Shown here one piece after another: positions 1 through 9,151 of a DNA stretch of 43,369 nucleotides. The notes under the pieces are model-generated. The model saw only the letters and a program-made list of their open reading frames with translations, was not told where the DNA came from and made no database searches. Within the stretch, counting starts at the first letter, position 1, and the number at the start of each line of letters is the position of its first letter. This DNA is from JAFMDF01 sp039024375 (lineage in GTDB: Bacteria; Bacteroidota; Bacteroidia; Chitinophagales; Saprospiraceae), in assembly GCA_039024375.1 (NCBI GenBank), contig JBCCQK010000009.1, positions 1 to 43,369 of the forward strand, read 5' to 3'. The position numbers and the translations under genes are program-made.

Positions 1-1
1 T

Positions 2-3000
2 CCCAATGGAGGAAATAATTTATATGCTTTCAACGGAACTACGGGAGAGGTGACTATTGTTCCTACGACTAATCTAAATCGAGGACGATTTGGCGCAACT
101 TGGTTATCTAATTCTTATAATTTGAATGCTTTCGATAGCGATAGAGGAGATTTGTATGAAGTTAATATCAACACAGGAGAAGCTATTTTAGTTAATCAAA
201 ACTTAGGATTGGGAGGTGGACATGAAGGAGCTAGATGTGCTTTAGGAATACCTGTATCTTGTTCTGTAGATGCCGATGGCGATGGTATCTGTGCCAACGA
301 AGATTGTGACGATTCCCCCGAAACGGGCGTAACTTGCTCCGAAGGCTGCCAAACTTTCTATCGAGACGCCGATGGCGATACTTTTGGTAGTAAAATAGAT
401 TCAGTAATGACTTGTGTAGCGCCGATTGGGTATGTAGATAACAAAATGGATTGTGATGATGGAGATGATAGTAAAAATATTCAACTAAACTGCTCTGATT
501 GCGAAAATATTGGTGCAGGGTGCGACGATGGAGACCTGTGCACAATAATGGATATTATAGATGAAAATTGTATATGCCGAGGACAAATAATTTCTGATTT
601 AGATGGTGATGGACGTTATTTGAAGTTTGATAGTAGCAACGACTGGCTAGAACTATCTAATTTTCCTTCCTTAACAGGAGATTATACAGTTGAGTTTTAT
701 ATTAGAATTGAAACGCCTAATCCGAATGACCGCTATTCTGCCTTATTCAGCTTTGACCGACAAGCATTCACGCCTTGGTTAGGAATTGATTGGAATTCTG
801 GAAGATTAGAATTTTGGGATAGTCAGAGACTTTTAACATCCAACACAGATTTTCCACTAAAAGAATGGGTACACGTAGCTTACGTCGGAAATGCTCAGAC
901 TGGTGGAACTATCTTTTTAAATGGACAAAATGTCGGCAGCCATACCAGTAGTAGCACTATTCCCAATGGAATATTAGAAATTGGCTATACAAGAAATCTT
1001 CTCGACCAGTTTGGTGGCATCATGGACGGGCTACGCATTTCTAGTAACGCGAGATATTTAGAAAACTTCACTCCACCAACTGGAGAATTTACAAACGATA
1101 CCAATACTGTTGCCTTATACTATTTTAATGAAGGGAATGGACAAACTATTAATGATTTTTCTGTTAACGGCCTCAATCTTCAATTGGGAAGTACGTTAGG
1201 AGTGGATGATAATGACCCTACTTGGTGCGGAGGCGAAGCTTGCCAAAATCAACTCCCTACCCAAACCTTCACCTCCCAATCCCAACTCAACACCTTCCCC
1301 TGCGACTGCGAAAACACCACCATCCAAGGCGACCTTATCATCAACGGTGACGACATCAGCGACCTTTCCAACCTCAACTGTATCAAAACCGTTACGGGCG
1401 ACGTAGCGATTGGCGATAGCCTAACCGTACCATCTAACGATATATTAATTAGCTTAGCGGGCTTGAACAACGTGATGACTATTGGTGGCGATTTGACGAT
1501 TTGCAATAATCCGATGCTGCGCAGCTTGGATGGATTTAGCAGCTTGATGGAAGTGGGCGGCGATATTCAAGTCAAAAATTGTGTGGTGTTGGAGTCCATT
1601 CGGTTGCTGCAATTACGAAGTGTGGGCGGCAGCTTTATCCTGCGAGGTAATACTTCGTTAATCGAAATTGGCCCACTTTTGTGGACGATGTTGCCCGGTG
1701 GCGGTTTGACGATTATCGGTAGTCCTTCCCTAGTAAGTTTAGGCGGATTGGGCGGATTGACCTTCATCGGTGGCGACTTATTCCTCATCAGTACGGGCTT
1801 ACCTAATTTATCGGAATTACAAAACTTGATTCAACTGCTCGGCTGTTTACACGTCGAAGGGAATACACAAATCGAGGATATGCGTGGTTTGGGGACCTTG
1901 CAAGTAATTGGCGGCGATGTCCGCATCGCAGATAACGAAACTATCACCAATGTAGATAGCTTATTGAGCTTGACGGCCATTAATGGCGATTTGGTCATCC
2001 ACGGAAATTCGGTCTTAGATAATCTAAACGGATTGGTCAATTTGACCACCGTAACGGGCAATTTGGACGTGACATTTAATCCAGTCTTGGCGGCCTGTTG
2101 CAGTATTAACGACCTGCTCCAAAATGGAGGTGTCAGTGGAACGATTAGTATCAACAATAATCTAAGTGGCTGTAATAGCGTAGTGGATATTCAAGCTACT
2201 TGTACCGAGACGACCATCTGCGTCTTTAATGACCCCTTAGTTGACTTACCCTTTTTGGCCGAAATTGTCGCCAATCCCGACCCTTGCTATACCGAAATTC
2301 GACAAGGTGAATTGGACGGTTTCCCCATCTTCATTATTCTCAACGAAAATATCTGCGAGGTAGAACCGGGCATACTATTAGCCACCGAATTGGACTATTT
2401 GATTTACGATTGCCAAGGGGAGTTGATTTGTTCCGCGGGCTTTTTGACGCCTCCCGAAGGTTGCGACAATAGCATTTCAATTATGGGAACAACTTTGTGG
2501 ACACCCCAAGCACCCTGCATCTGTACGACCGAATTTGCACCCGTTTGCGGAAGTGACGGCAATACGTACCCCAACGCTTGCCAAGCCGAATGTGCGGGAA
2601 TTATGGAATATACCGAAGGCGAATGTCCACCACCAATGGACAGGGATGGAGACGGATTTACGGAAGCCGAGGGCGATTGCGACGACAATAATCCCAATAT
2701 TTTTCCCGATGCGGCCGAAATTCCCTGCAATGGGATTGACGAGAACTGCAACGGTGTGGACGATTCCATTACGGGGGAACCCTGCAACCCGACGGGTGAG
2801 TTTTGCCCAGAGTACATGGCGTTTATCGGCGAACCCTGCGATGACGGCAATCCACTCACGGAAGACGAGTGGTTGGAGGAAGATTGTCTCTGCGTTGGCC
2901 GACCAATCGACCCTAGTGCTTGTGATATTCGTGTAGCGGTGGACGCCACTCGCCTAATTATCAAAAACATCAACGACGGGCAGAACCGAGTGGTCGTATA

Positions 3001-3733
3001 TGACCAAAATTGGGAAAACATCGTTTTTGAATGTTTGTATTGGGACGACTGCGAAGGCGATAAAATGATTGATTTAGTCCCTGGTATTTATCAAGTGAGC
3101 TACCAATCGTATAATCCCGATTGGACGATTCTGGTCTGTGACGATTTTGAAACCGTTGAAATTAAAGGAAATACGGTGGCTGCCGATTGTGAAAAGATGA
3201 CGCTAGAAAAAATGGGCAATAACTTGGTGATTGATAACTTAACGGCTCCCAATATTCTGTTGGACGTTTACAACGAAGACTTTAGGTCGCTTTACCAATG
3301 TGTTGGCGATTGTGACGGTCGTCAAACCGTCGAAGGGTTAGCAAGAGGAAAATACTACGTTAAAGTGAAGTTTTACGATACCTCGTGGAATTTTGTTTGC
3401 GAAGAGGAACGGACCGTCGAGTTTACGGATTTGGGACTTAAAGTGAGCCAGCCTAGAACAAACAGCACCGAGCGTACGCCCTATTTTGAACAGCTTCGAT
3501 TAGCCCCTAATCCCGCTACTGACCAGGTGACGGTCATTATGGAACCCTTTGAGAACAAATCGGTTACGCTGACAATTATGGATGTTTACGGAAGATTGGT
3601 ATTGGAACGCTCTATTGATAGGGGACTATATCCTTCTCTAACACTGGATGTTCACGATTACGAAGCGGGTATTTATCATTTATCCGTTTCGCAAGCGGGA
3701 CAAACGACGACCAAAAAGCTAATCATTTTGTAA
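2..3733 (+). CDS. Mosaic secreted protein with T9SS sorting domain (5' end outside window)
   Basis: The reading frame is open from the left edge, so the N-terminus and signal peptide are missing; a GTG at 50 is internal. Domains in order: a MopE-like Ca/metal-binding Asp-Gly-Asp motif (nt 270-330), a LamG/concanavalin-like domain (about nt 605-1215), a long leucine-rich receptor-L-domain-like stretch of repeated 'GGDL.I..N..L..L.GL' units (about nt 1310-2200), a Kazal-type segment with CGSDGNTYPNAC (about nt 2510-2630), a second MopE-like motif with DENCNGVDD (about nt 2640-2765), two Cys-containing beta modules, and a C-terminal T9SS type A sorting domain (LAPNPATDQVTV to the terminal KKLIIL, nt 3500-3730). 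The T9SS tail predicts export across the outer membrane and surface attachment or release. Adhesion or matrix binding is a reasonable inference; no enzyme signature is seen. Confidence 0.9.
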   Translation, partial: PNGGNNLYAFNGTTGEVTIVPTTNLNRGRFGATWLSNSYNLNAFDSDRGDLYEVNINTGEAILVNQNLGLGGGHEGARCALGIPVSCSVDADGDGICANEDCDDSPETGVTCSEGCQTFYRDADGDTFGSKIDSVMTCVAPIGYVDNKMDCDDGDDSKNIQLNCSDCENIGAGCDDGDLCTIMDIIDENCICRGQIISDLDGDGRYLKFDSSNDWLELSNFPSLTGDYTVEFYIRIETPNPNDRYSALFSFDRQAFTPWLGIDWNSGRLEFWDSQRLLTSNTDFPLKEWVHVAYVGNAQTGGTIFLNGQNVGSHTSSSTIPNGILEIGYTRNLLDQFGGIMDGLRISSNARYLENFTPPTGEFTNDTNTVALYYFNEGNGQTINDFSVNGLNLQLGSTLGVDDNDPTWCGGEACQNQLPTQTFTSQSQLNTFPCDCENTTIQGDLIINGDDISDLSNLNCIKTVTGDVAIGDSLTVPSNDILISLAGLNNVMTIGGDLTICNNPMLRSLDGFSSLMEVGGDIQVKNCVVLESIRLLQLRSVGGSFILRGNTSLIEIGPLLWTMLPGGGLTIIGSPSLVSLGGLGGLTFIGGDLFLISTGLPNLSELQNLIQLLGCLHVEGNTQIEDMRGLGTLQVIGGDVRIADNETITNVDSLLSLTAINGDLVIHGNSVLDNLNGLVNLTTVTGNLDVTFNPVLAACCSINDLLQNGGVSGTISINNNLSGCNSVVDIQATCTETTICVFNDPLVDLPFLAEIVANPDPCYTEIRQGELDGFPIFIILNENICEVEPGILLATELDYLIYDCQGELICSAGFLTPPEGCDNSISIMGTTLWTPQAPCICTTEFAPVCGSDGNTYPNACQAECAGIMEYTEGECPPPMDRDGDGFTEAEGDCDDNNPNIFPDAAEIPCNGIDENCNGVDDSITGEPCNPTGEFCPEYMAFIGEPCDDGNPLTEDEWLEEDCLCVGRPIDPSACDIRVAVDATRLIIKNINDGQNRVVVYDQNWENIVFECLYWDDCEGDKMIDLVPGIYQVSYQSYNPDWTILVCDDFETVEIKGNTVAADCEKMTLEKMGNNLVIDNLTAPNILLDVYNEDFRSLYQCVGDCDGRQTVEGLARGKYYVKVKFYDTSWNFVCEEERTVEFTDLGLKVSQPRTNSTERTPYFEQLRLAPNPATDQVTVIMEPFENKSVTLTIMDVYGRLVLERSIDRGLYPSLTLDVHDYEAGIYHLSVSQAGQTTTKKLIIL

Positions 3734-3817
3734 AGAGCTAAACCATCAAAAATACTTGCTACGATGATGGAGGGCGGCAGCTTCTGTTTGCCCTTCGTCA
3801 TTGGCTTCGTTAGCGTA

Positions 3818-3979
3818 CTATTTCAATTTGGTATAAAAAGGTTCTCCAACCCCCACCGTATCGGAAACCTCAATAATCCTACCATAAAATCCAACAAAAA
3901 GCCAATTATCGGTAGTAGTAAATAAACCTATCAATTTGTCGGGCTTAGGGTTAATTATCTTTTCTCGTATGTAAATTAG
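3818..3979 (-). pseudogene. C-terminal remnant of an unidentified gene
   Basis: On the minus strand an open frame of 53 codons ends in TAG at 3820-3818. It has natural protein composition, including KPDKLIGLFTTTDNWLFVG and DTVGVGEPFYTKLK. It has no ATG, GTG or TTG in a plausible initiation position, and it is closed upstream by a TGA at 3982-3980, inside the 3' end of the HA-repeat gene in another frame. I read it as the tail of an older gene whose front was removed when the HA-repeat gene arrived. The family is not recognised. The rest of 3734-3975 shows nothing else. Confidence 0.35.
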
Positions 3980-6492
3980 TCAAACAAGTTAAGTTCCGAT
4001 AAAAGTAGTTGTCTTTTTGGAAGCAATTTGTTGTTCTTGTACAGTTCTATTTGTCGATAAATCCAATCACATAATGCTTTATTTTGGCTTCGCTTTACTT
4101 TGGCATGTCCGTTATTACTAACGAATAGCTGTAGTTCCTTGTATTTCAACATCCACCGTTCTTCTAGGGAAGGCAAACTAAAGCCCAGTTCTACTAGCAA
4201 TTGCATACGAGTAGAAGTTGCTTTTCTTTTACCGAAATTTTGCTTCTGTACGTCTAGCCATTTTTTCAAAGACTCGTACTGAGGCGTATTAGGTACTTTT
4301 AGGTGTCCATACTTCTTTTTAAAAGCGACCAGTCGCTCATAGGTTTCCATCCACGTTTCTCCCCATCTATTTAGCCTTTCTTCATTAGCATTCCATGTAA
4401 AGTTGAGTGCGTCTAATTTCTCTTTGCGATGTTTTAGTAGCTTCCCTTTAGAATAAAATTGCCTCTGTACGGTTACCCAATTGAATAGCTTTTTGTCGGG
4501 ATAGGAGGCTTTGATTCGACAGTCTCCATACGCTTTATAGTAATCTTGAAGTTGATAATACTTTTCGGTCCATTTCAACTCGTCCGTTTCTGCTTTGCTA
4601 CTGGTGTTGGGAAATTGTTTTTCTTTCCATTGGAAGTCTAGTTGCTCTAATAATTTTACTTTATCGGGAGATAATTTATCTTTCAGATTTCGTAATCTAT
4701 TTATCCACCTGTACAACGATTTGTCTTCGTGATTATAAGAGATTTTAGTATGTCTATGTTCTTGATAAAAAGAAGCCAACTTAGCGTATTTATCCATCCA
4801 TGCTTGTAGGCTTTTTGCTTCTCTTTTTTGCTTTACTTTATATTTCGACCATTCAAAATCTAGGTCATTTAATAAGTTTCTTTTCCATTCTTCTATCGAC
4901 AATTGAAGGTCTCGTTGAAGATACATCCACTTCGTTAAATCCGCACCACCCGTTTCAGCAGTTACGTCCAAATGCCCATATTTTCGTTTGTGGGCAACCA
5001 ATCTACGATAATAGGTCATCCAATGTTCTTGTCTTTCTTTTTGGAAATCTTCCGACCATTTGAAGCCCAGATTTTCCAATCGGCTTATTTGGTTATCGGA
5101 CAGCATATGTTTATATTTTCTAGTGTTAGCCATCCAACTGCGCAATTTAACGTTGGCTTTATCCTTAACTGATACATGCAGTAGTCCTGTTTTTTCTTTG
5201 TACGCTTTGAGAAGTTTAAACCATTTATTGAAGGATTTTCTTTGTTTCTCTTTTTCAATTCCTTGAAAATGAAAATTAATTTCCTCTAAGAGCGCTTTGC
5301 GTTTTGGCGATAAATTTTTCTGCTGAACATACTGACTGCGTACCCATAAAGAAAAGGAATCATTATGGTCTATTGGCACTCGGCAATGTCCATGCTTTTT
5401 GTGGAAATCCTTTAGGCGCACGTAATTATTCATCCAAGTTTCTTCCCTACCTCTCGCTATATCTTCTTTCCAAGCAAACCCTATTTCATTAAGTAATTTC
5501 AATTTATCTTCCTCTATTCTCTCTGGATAAGCTCTAAGCCGACTTACCCAGTTCCCTAATTGGGGGTGTGTCTTGCTTCTCTCCGAAACCCTACAATGAC
5601 CGCGTTCTTGTTTAAACTGTTTCAATTCCTCGTACATCCGATACCATTTATCTTCTGCGGCCTGTTCTAAATCTTCTCGCCACACAAAGCCAATTTCGTT
5701 TAAACGGTCTATCTTATCTAGAGACAGTTGTTTTTTATTACGTCTTTGCTTAGTCACCCAAACGTTCAATCGAACTGAGGCTGTTCGGGTATTCACTCTG
5801 CAATGTCCGTATTTTTCTTTGTAGGCAACGATTTCATCAACGTAAGTCCACCAAAGACTGGCTTTGTAGTCTTCTAAATCCTTTTGCCACATAAATCCTA
5901 CTTCATCCAGTTGTGCTTTCTTTTCCACAGATAGCTTGTTTTCATTAGCCCTTTGGCGGCTGACCCATTTACCGAGAGAGGGATGTTTTTTCCAATTAGA
6001 AGGCACTCGACAATGCCCACGAATCTGCTTGAACTCCTTTAAGTGTTCTAATTTACTCAACCAATCTTCTTCTTTCATCCTCGCTATGTCCGCTTTCCAA
6101 GCAAAACCTATCTCGTCTAATCGCTTTTTTTGATATTCTTTTAGCTTAGATTCCTTTTGTCTCTGCGCAGCAACCCAACTACCTAATTGTGGATTTTTTT
6201 TATACTTACAAGGTACTCGGCAGTGGCCATTTTCTTCTTTGAATATTTTAAGCTGATAGTAACGGCTTTGCCAACGTAGTTCGTTCGTATCGTACATCAT
6301 CCAATCAAAGCCCATACGCTCCAATTCATCCACTAGCGCTTCACTCAAACTCAACCTTGATTGCTTCACCCAACCTATCCATTGATACAAATCTGCGTAC
6401 TCCTTTCCCGACGGTACGTAGCAGTGTCCGTTTTGTAAGAAGAACTGTCGAAGTTCTTCATATTTTGCTTGGTGTCTTTTTTCTATAGCCAT
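3976..6492 (-). CDS. Helicase-associated (HA) domain repeat protein, 12 repeats, no helicase
   Basis: 838 residues made almost wholly of about twelve units of 65-70 residues with the pattern W..Y..L..FK...GHCRVP....LG.WV..QR....L...K...L.E.GF.W, matching the helicase-associated (HA, PF03457-like) domain. The first six units keep GHC.V; later ones drift (GLLHVS, GHLDVT, RHTKIS, GDCRIK). HA domains are small helical modules found at the C-terminus of some bacterial DEAD/DEAH helicases and as stand-alone arrays in Bacteroidota and other groups; their function is unproven, with nucleic-acid binding usually assumed. The protein is rich in Lys, Arg, Trp and Tyr, which fits that idea. It has no signal peptide, so it should be cytoplasmic. 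There is no helicase, nuclease or methylase next to it. It is flanked by two truncated genes, suggesting acquisition by recombination. Confidence 0.85.
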   Translation of the reverse strand: MAIEKRHQAKYEELRQFFLQNGHCYVPSGKEYADLYQWIGWVKQSRLSLSEALVDELERMGFDWMMYDTNELRWQSRYYQLKIFKEENGHCRVPCKYKKNPQLGSWVAAQRQKESKLKEYQKKRLDEIGFAWKADIARMKEEDWLSKLEHLKEFKQIRGHCRVPSNWKKHPSLGKWVSRQRANENKLSVEKKAQLDEVGFMWQKDLEDYKASLWWTYVDEIVAYKEKYGHCRVNTRTASVRLNVWVTKQRRNKKQLSLDKIDRLNEIGFVWREDLEQAAEDKWYRMYEELKQFKQERGHCRVSERSKTHPQLGNWVSRLRAYPERIEEDKLKLLNEIGFAWKEDIARGREETWMNNYVRLKDFHKKHGHCRVPIDHNDSFSLWVRSQYVQQKNLSPKRKALLEEINFHFQGIEKEKQRKSFNKWFKLLKAYKEKTGLLHVSVKDKANVKLRSWMANTRKYKHMLSDNQISRLENLGFKWSEDFQKERQEHWMTYYRRLVAHKRKYGHLDVTAETGGADLTKWMYLQRDLQLSIEEWKRNLLNDLDFEWSKYKVKQKREAKSLQAWMDKYAKLASFYQEHRHTKISYNHEDKSLYRWINRLRNLKDKLSPDKVKLLEQLDFQWKEKQFPNTSSKAETDELKWTEKYYQLQDYYKAYGDCRIKASYPDKKLFNWVTVQRQFYSKGKLLKHRKEKLDALNFTWNANEERLNRWGETWMETYERLVAFKKKYGHLKVPNTPQYESLKKWLDVQKQNFGKRKATSTRMQLLVELGFSLPSLEERWMLKYKELQLFVSNNGHAKVKRSQNKALCDWIYRQIELYKNNKLLPKRQLLLSELNLFD

Positions 6493-6550
6493 CGGTTCTT
6501 ATGAACTAGTGATGAACAGAATAATTAATATATCGCTTCTCCCACCATCT

Positions 6551-6724
6551 TTAAAAACTGATTCCAAACGACGTATGGACTTTTCGAGTGCTATCCCCTG
6601 CGTGGATGATGGTGCCGTTTTTAATGATTAAAACCTCGTCGATGCCGTCTTCGAAGGACTTTTCTTTCAGGTAAGCTAACGCCGTTTCTAATTTGCTGGC
6701 GTCGATGTCAAAGTAATCGGGCAT
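6551..6724 (-). pseudogene. Truncated serine hydrolase (beta-lactamase family) N-terminal fragment
   Basis: A 57-codon frame starts with ATG six nucleotides after the stop of the upstream lipoprotein gene and ends in TAA at 6553-6551. The text DGIDEVLIIKNGTIIHAGDS followed by RKVH is typical of the region just before the catalytic S-x-x-K motif of class-C beta-lactamase-like serine hydrolases, where family members continue with a 'CTKSFTS'-like segment. Here the similarity stops after KVH and the frame closes, so the nucleophile and the remaining roughly 300 residues are absent. It is placed as the third gene of the M28-lipoprotein operon. I infer a deletion joined to the acquisition of the HA-repeat gene, whose start is only 58 bp away. 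Confidence 0.6.
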
Positions 6725-6730
6725 ACCCTT

Positions 6731-7417
6731 CTACCAATTTTTATCAGGAAAAACCATCGAAGTAGCATCAAAATCGGGCATCTTATACGCTTTGCTCATC
6801 ACCCACTTATCAAACTCGAACCCATCCTCCCGCATTGAAAATGAAATCGTGTGGACGCCAGCCGTTTCAATATTCAAAAAAATCTGTTTTTCGACGCCGC
6901 AGTGGACCTCCTTCGTTCGTTGTTTGCTGGCCCAAGCCCACTGATTTTTACCTTCACACCATTGCATTCGCTGGCCACTTTCGACCCACTCGCCGTCTAA
7001 ACCTACGTGAATCCCATTATCTTCCGTTCCCGTGGAAAAAGCACGTACCCACACGTAGTATTTTCCCGTCGTGTTGAATTTGACTTTATAATTAAGGACG
7101 CCTAACTGACCGGGTTCATTGGAAAAGTTTTCGCCCCTTACCAACGGCTCGTCGTGATTGGTGCGGGTGTCGGGTAGGATTTCCAAATAGGCGTCACCAC
7201 TGGCCGTATTAGCGTGATTCGCATCGTCGTCCCGACTCGTTTGGGGCGTGTTCTGCTCATCCATTCGATACCATTTTCGAACGTCCGTTAGCGTCTGACT
7301 GTGGAAATCTTCCGCTTCTACAGCGACGTAGCCTTCCTTTTCTTCAAATACCTTTTCGTTTTGACAAGCGGCGAAAAGTAGCGAGATAAATAGTATAAAC
7401 AACGAATTATTTTTCAT
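6731..7417 (-). CDS. Lipoprotein with carbohydrate-binding-like beta-sandwich (GH115 C-terminal-like)
   Basis: 228 residues from the ATG at 7417, chosen because MKNNSLFILFISLLFAAC is a good lipoprotein signal peptide with the lipobox Cys at residue 18; an upstream in-frame start would bury it. After the Cys the text VAVEAEDFHSQT and HTISFSMREDGFEFDKWVM resembles the beta-sandwich module found at the C-terminus of GH115 alpha-glucuronidases and in related surface lipoproteins, which bind sugar rather than cleave it. The gene overlaps the M28 peptidase end by 11 nt (7407-7417), so the two are translationally coupled. Ligand unknown; cell-surface or periplasmic location follows from the lipobox. 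Confidence 0.7.
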   Translation of the reverse strand: MKNNSLFILFISLLFAACQNEKVFEEKEGYVAVEAEDFHSQTLTDVRKWYRMDEQNTPQTSRDDDANHANTASGDAYLEILPDTRTNHDEPLVRGENFSNEPGQLGVLNYKVKFNTTGKYYVWVRAFSTGTEDNGIHVGLDGEWVESGQRMQWCEGKNQWAWASKQRTKEVHCGVEKQIFLNIETAGVHTISFSMREDGFEFDKWVMSKAYKMPDFDATSMVFPDKNW

Positions 7418-8912
7418 AAAGTGCTTTTCCTGCTTCGTAGTACTTATCGCCTTCGTTCCAAAAAACGGAAGTATCCGTATTGCCAATCAAGCGGCAAGCA
7501 TAAACGTAGGATTTAAAAAATTTAGTTAAATAGTTGTAATCCAGCGTTTCTGGTTCGTCGCCCGGTTGGTGGTAGTATTGATTGATTTTGTTGTCAAAAG
7601 CGGTGAAGCCCAAGGCAAAAGTAGGAGCAGGAACGCCTTTTTTGGCAAAATTGACGTTATCCGAACGGTCGAATAGCCCCTGTTCGGGAGCGCTATCTTC
7701 GGCAGCCAACAATCCGTAGGTGGTACAGGCTTTTTCAATCAAGGGTTGGGCGCCCGTTCGAGTTAGACCAATAATGGTTGCTCGACTTGTATCGTTGTAG
7801 CCTGCATTATCACTGTTAAAACAGTAGGCGACTTGGTCCAAAGGAATCAATGGATTGTCGGCGTAGTAGGCCGAACCGAGTAAGCCTTTTTCTTCCCCCG
7901 TGAAAAAGATGAACAGTGCCGACCGCTTAGTGGGATATTTAGCCAGATTTTCTGCAGCCGATAAGACGGTTACGCTGCCCACAGCGTTGTCTCTGGCACC
8001 GTTGTAAATAGTATCGCCCGTTTCATCGGCTCGACCAATACCAACGTGGTCGTAATGGGCCGAATAGATGACGTATTGGTTTTTCAGTTCGGGGTCGGTC
8101 CCTTCGACCATGCCGACAACGTTATGTGTTTCAACTTCCTCGAATTCCATTCCTTGAAACGTCAATTTGGCGGGTAAACTTTGCCCCGTCTTCAACTGAG
8201 TGATGGCTGCGGCTTTTCCCGAACTGAGCCAAATGTGTAAGAAATCGTTCTGCGCATTATCATCAACAATAGTCCGTGGTCGGTTCAAATAGCCCGCTAA
8301 AAATCGCCAAGGCAATTGTGCGGAACTATAAATTTCAATGAGTCCTTTGGCGCCTTTCGCTTTGGCCAGTGCCAGTTTATCTGGAGCAGCCATAAACCAT
8401 TCTTGCGGATTGTCCTGTCCTTTCAAGCCCGCCAAAACGACGACTAATTTACCTACTACGTCTCTTCCCTCGTAGTCCGCTTCGATGCCTCGGTTGGCAA
8501 ATATCATCTCCGCTTTGAGGGTGGTATCTTCTCCTTTTAAAACTAAAAAGTCTTCTACCAAATTCGCCGTTTTGGAATCAAAGGTTAAGGTACCCGATTG
8601 CGCTGGCGTGATTTTCTTCATTGGCACGGGCTGGAAATAAGTCTCCTGTCCTGGTATTTTTTTTACGCCGTAGCGCATTAAGGAACTGGACAAATAGCGG
8701 GCAGCAATGTTCAACTCGGGCGAAGGCGTATCTCGTCCCGCCATTTCATCCGATGCCAAATAATAAATATGTCCTTTGATGGTGTTCACATCTACGGTTT
8801 TATCGGTTAACATTTTATCTTTGTCAACGGGCGGCGTAACAGGAATTTTCTGAGTCGTTTTGCACGAAAGCAAACAAATAATTGCTAGTAATGGTAGGAA
8901 TAATCTAGGCAT
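7407..8912 (-). CDS. M28 family metallopeptidase, lipoprotein
   Basis: 501 residues from ATG 8912; the earlier in-frame start is only a TTG. The signal MPRLFLPLLAIICLLSC ends in a lipobox Cys. A PA-like insert fills the middle. The di-zinc M28 ligands are visible in order: His in YSAHYDHVG, Asp in GARDNAVGS, Glu-Glu in FTGEEKGLLGS, Asp in NSDNAGYND, and the last His in NQYYHQPGDEPE. The family are aminopeptidases or carboxypeptidases releasing single residues; here it would act on peptides at the cell envelope. Length is usual for PA-containing M28 members. It leads an operon with the overlapping lipoprotein gene and the broken serine hydrolase. Confidence 0.9.
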   Translation of the reverse strand: MPRLFLPLLAIICLLSCKTTQKIPVTPPVDKDKMLTDKTVDVNTIKGHIYYLASDEMAGRDTPSPELNIAARYLSSSLMRYGVKKIPGQETYFQPVPMKKITPAQSGTLTFDSKTANLVEDFLVLKGEDTTLKAEMIFANRGIEADYEGRDVVGKLVVVLAGLKGQDNPQEWFMAAPDKLALAKAKGAKGLIEIYSSAQLPWRFLAGYLNRPRTIVDDNAQNDFLHIWLSSGKAAAITQLKTGQSLPAKLTFQGMEFEEVETHNVVGMVEGTDPELKNQYVIYSAHYDHVGIGRADETGDTIYNGARDNAVGSVTVLSAAENLAKYPTKRSALFIFFTGEEKGLLGSAYYADNPLIPLDQVAYCFNSDNAGYNDTSRATIIGLTRTGAQPLIEKACTTYGLLAAEDSAPEQGLFDRSDNVNFAKKGVPAPTFALGFTAFDNKINQYYHQPGDEPETLDYNYLTKFFKSYVYACRLIGNTDTSVFWNEGDKYYEAGKALYEK

Positions 8913-8956
8913 GAATATCAAGTTGTGTTTATTAGGAAAACCTTTTCTGTAGTGTA

Positions 8957-8964
8957 CAAAGGTA
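8957..8964 (-). promoter_or_regulatory. -7 promoter box TACCTTTG for the M28 operon
   Basis: The minus strand reads TACCTTTG, a full match to the Bacteroidota sigma-70 -7 consensus TAnnTTTG, about 45 nt upstream of the M28 start codon. No clear -33 TTTG is seen at the usual spacing. Confidence 0.45.
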
Positions 8965-9151
8965 AAAATAATTGCAAGATTAAAATCCTATTCATCTTGA
9001 AATCCTGTCAAAAAATATATCACTAACCTTGTCTGATTACTCAACCCTGTCAACAACTAATTATTTTTTATGCGCTTACCTATTGCCATCAAAAACGAGA
9101 AAATGATTATTATTGGGTTATGCCTTGCAAATAGTAACAAAACAAACCATC

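Noticed and set aside
2404..3021. 205-codon minus-strand frame
   Set aside because: Shadow of the Kazal/MopE part of the secreted protein; Ser/Pro-rich text with no start context.
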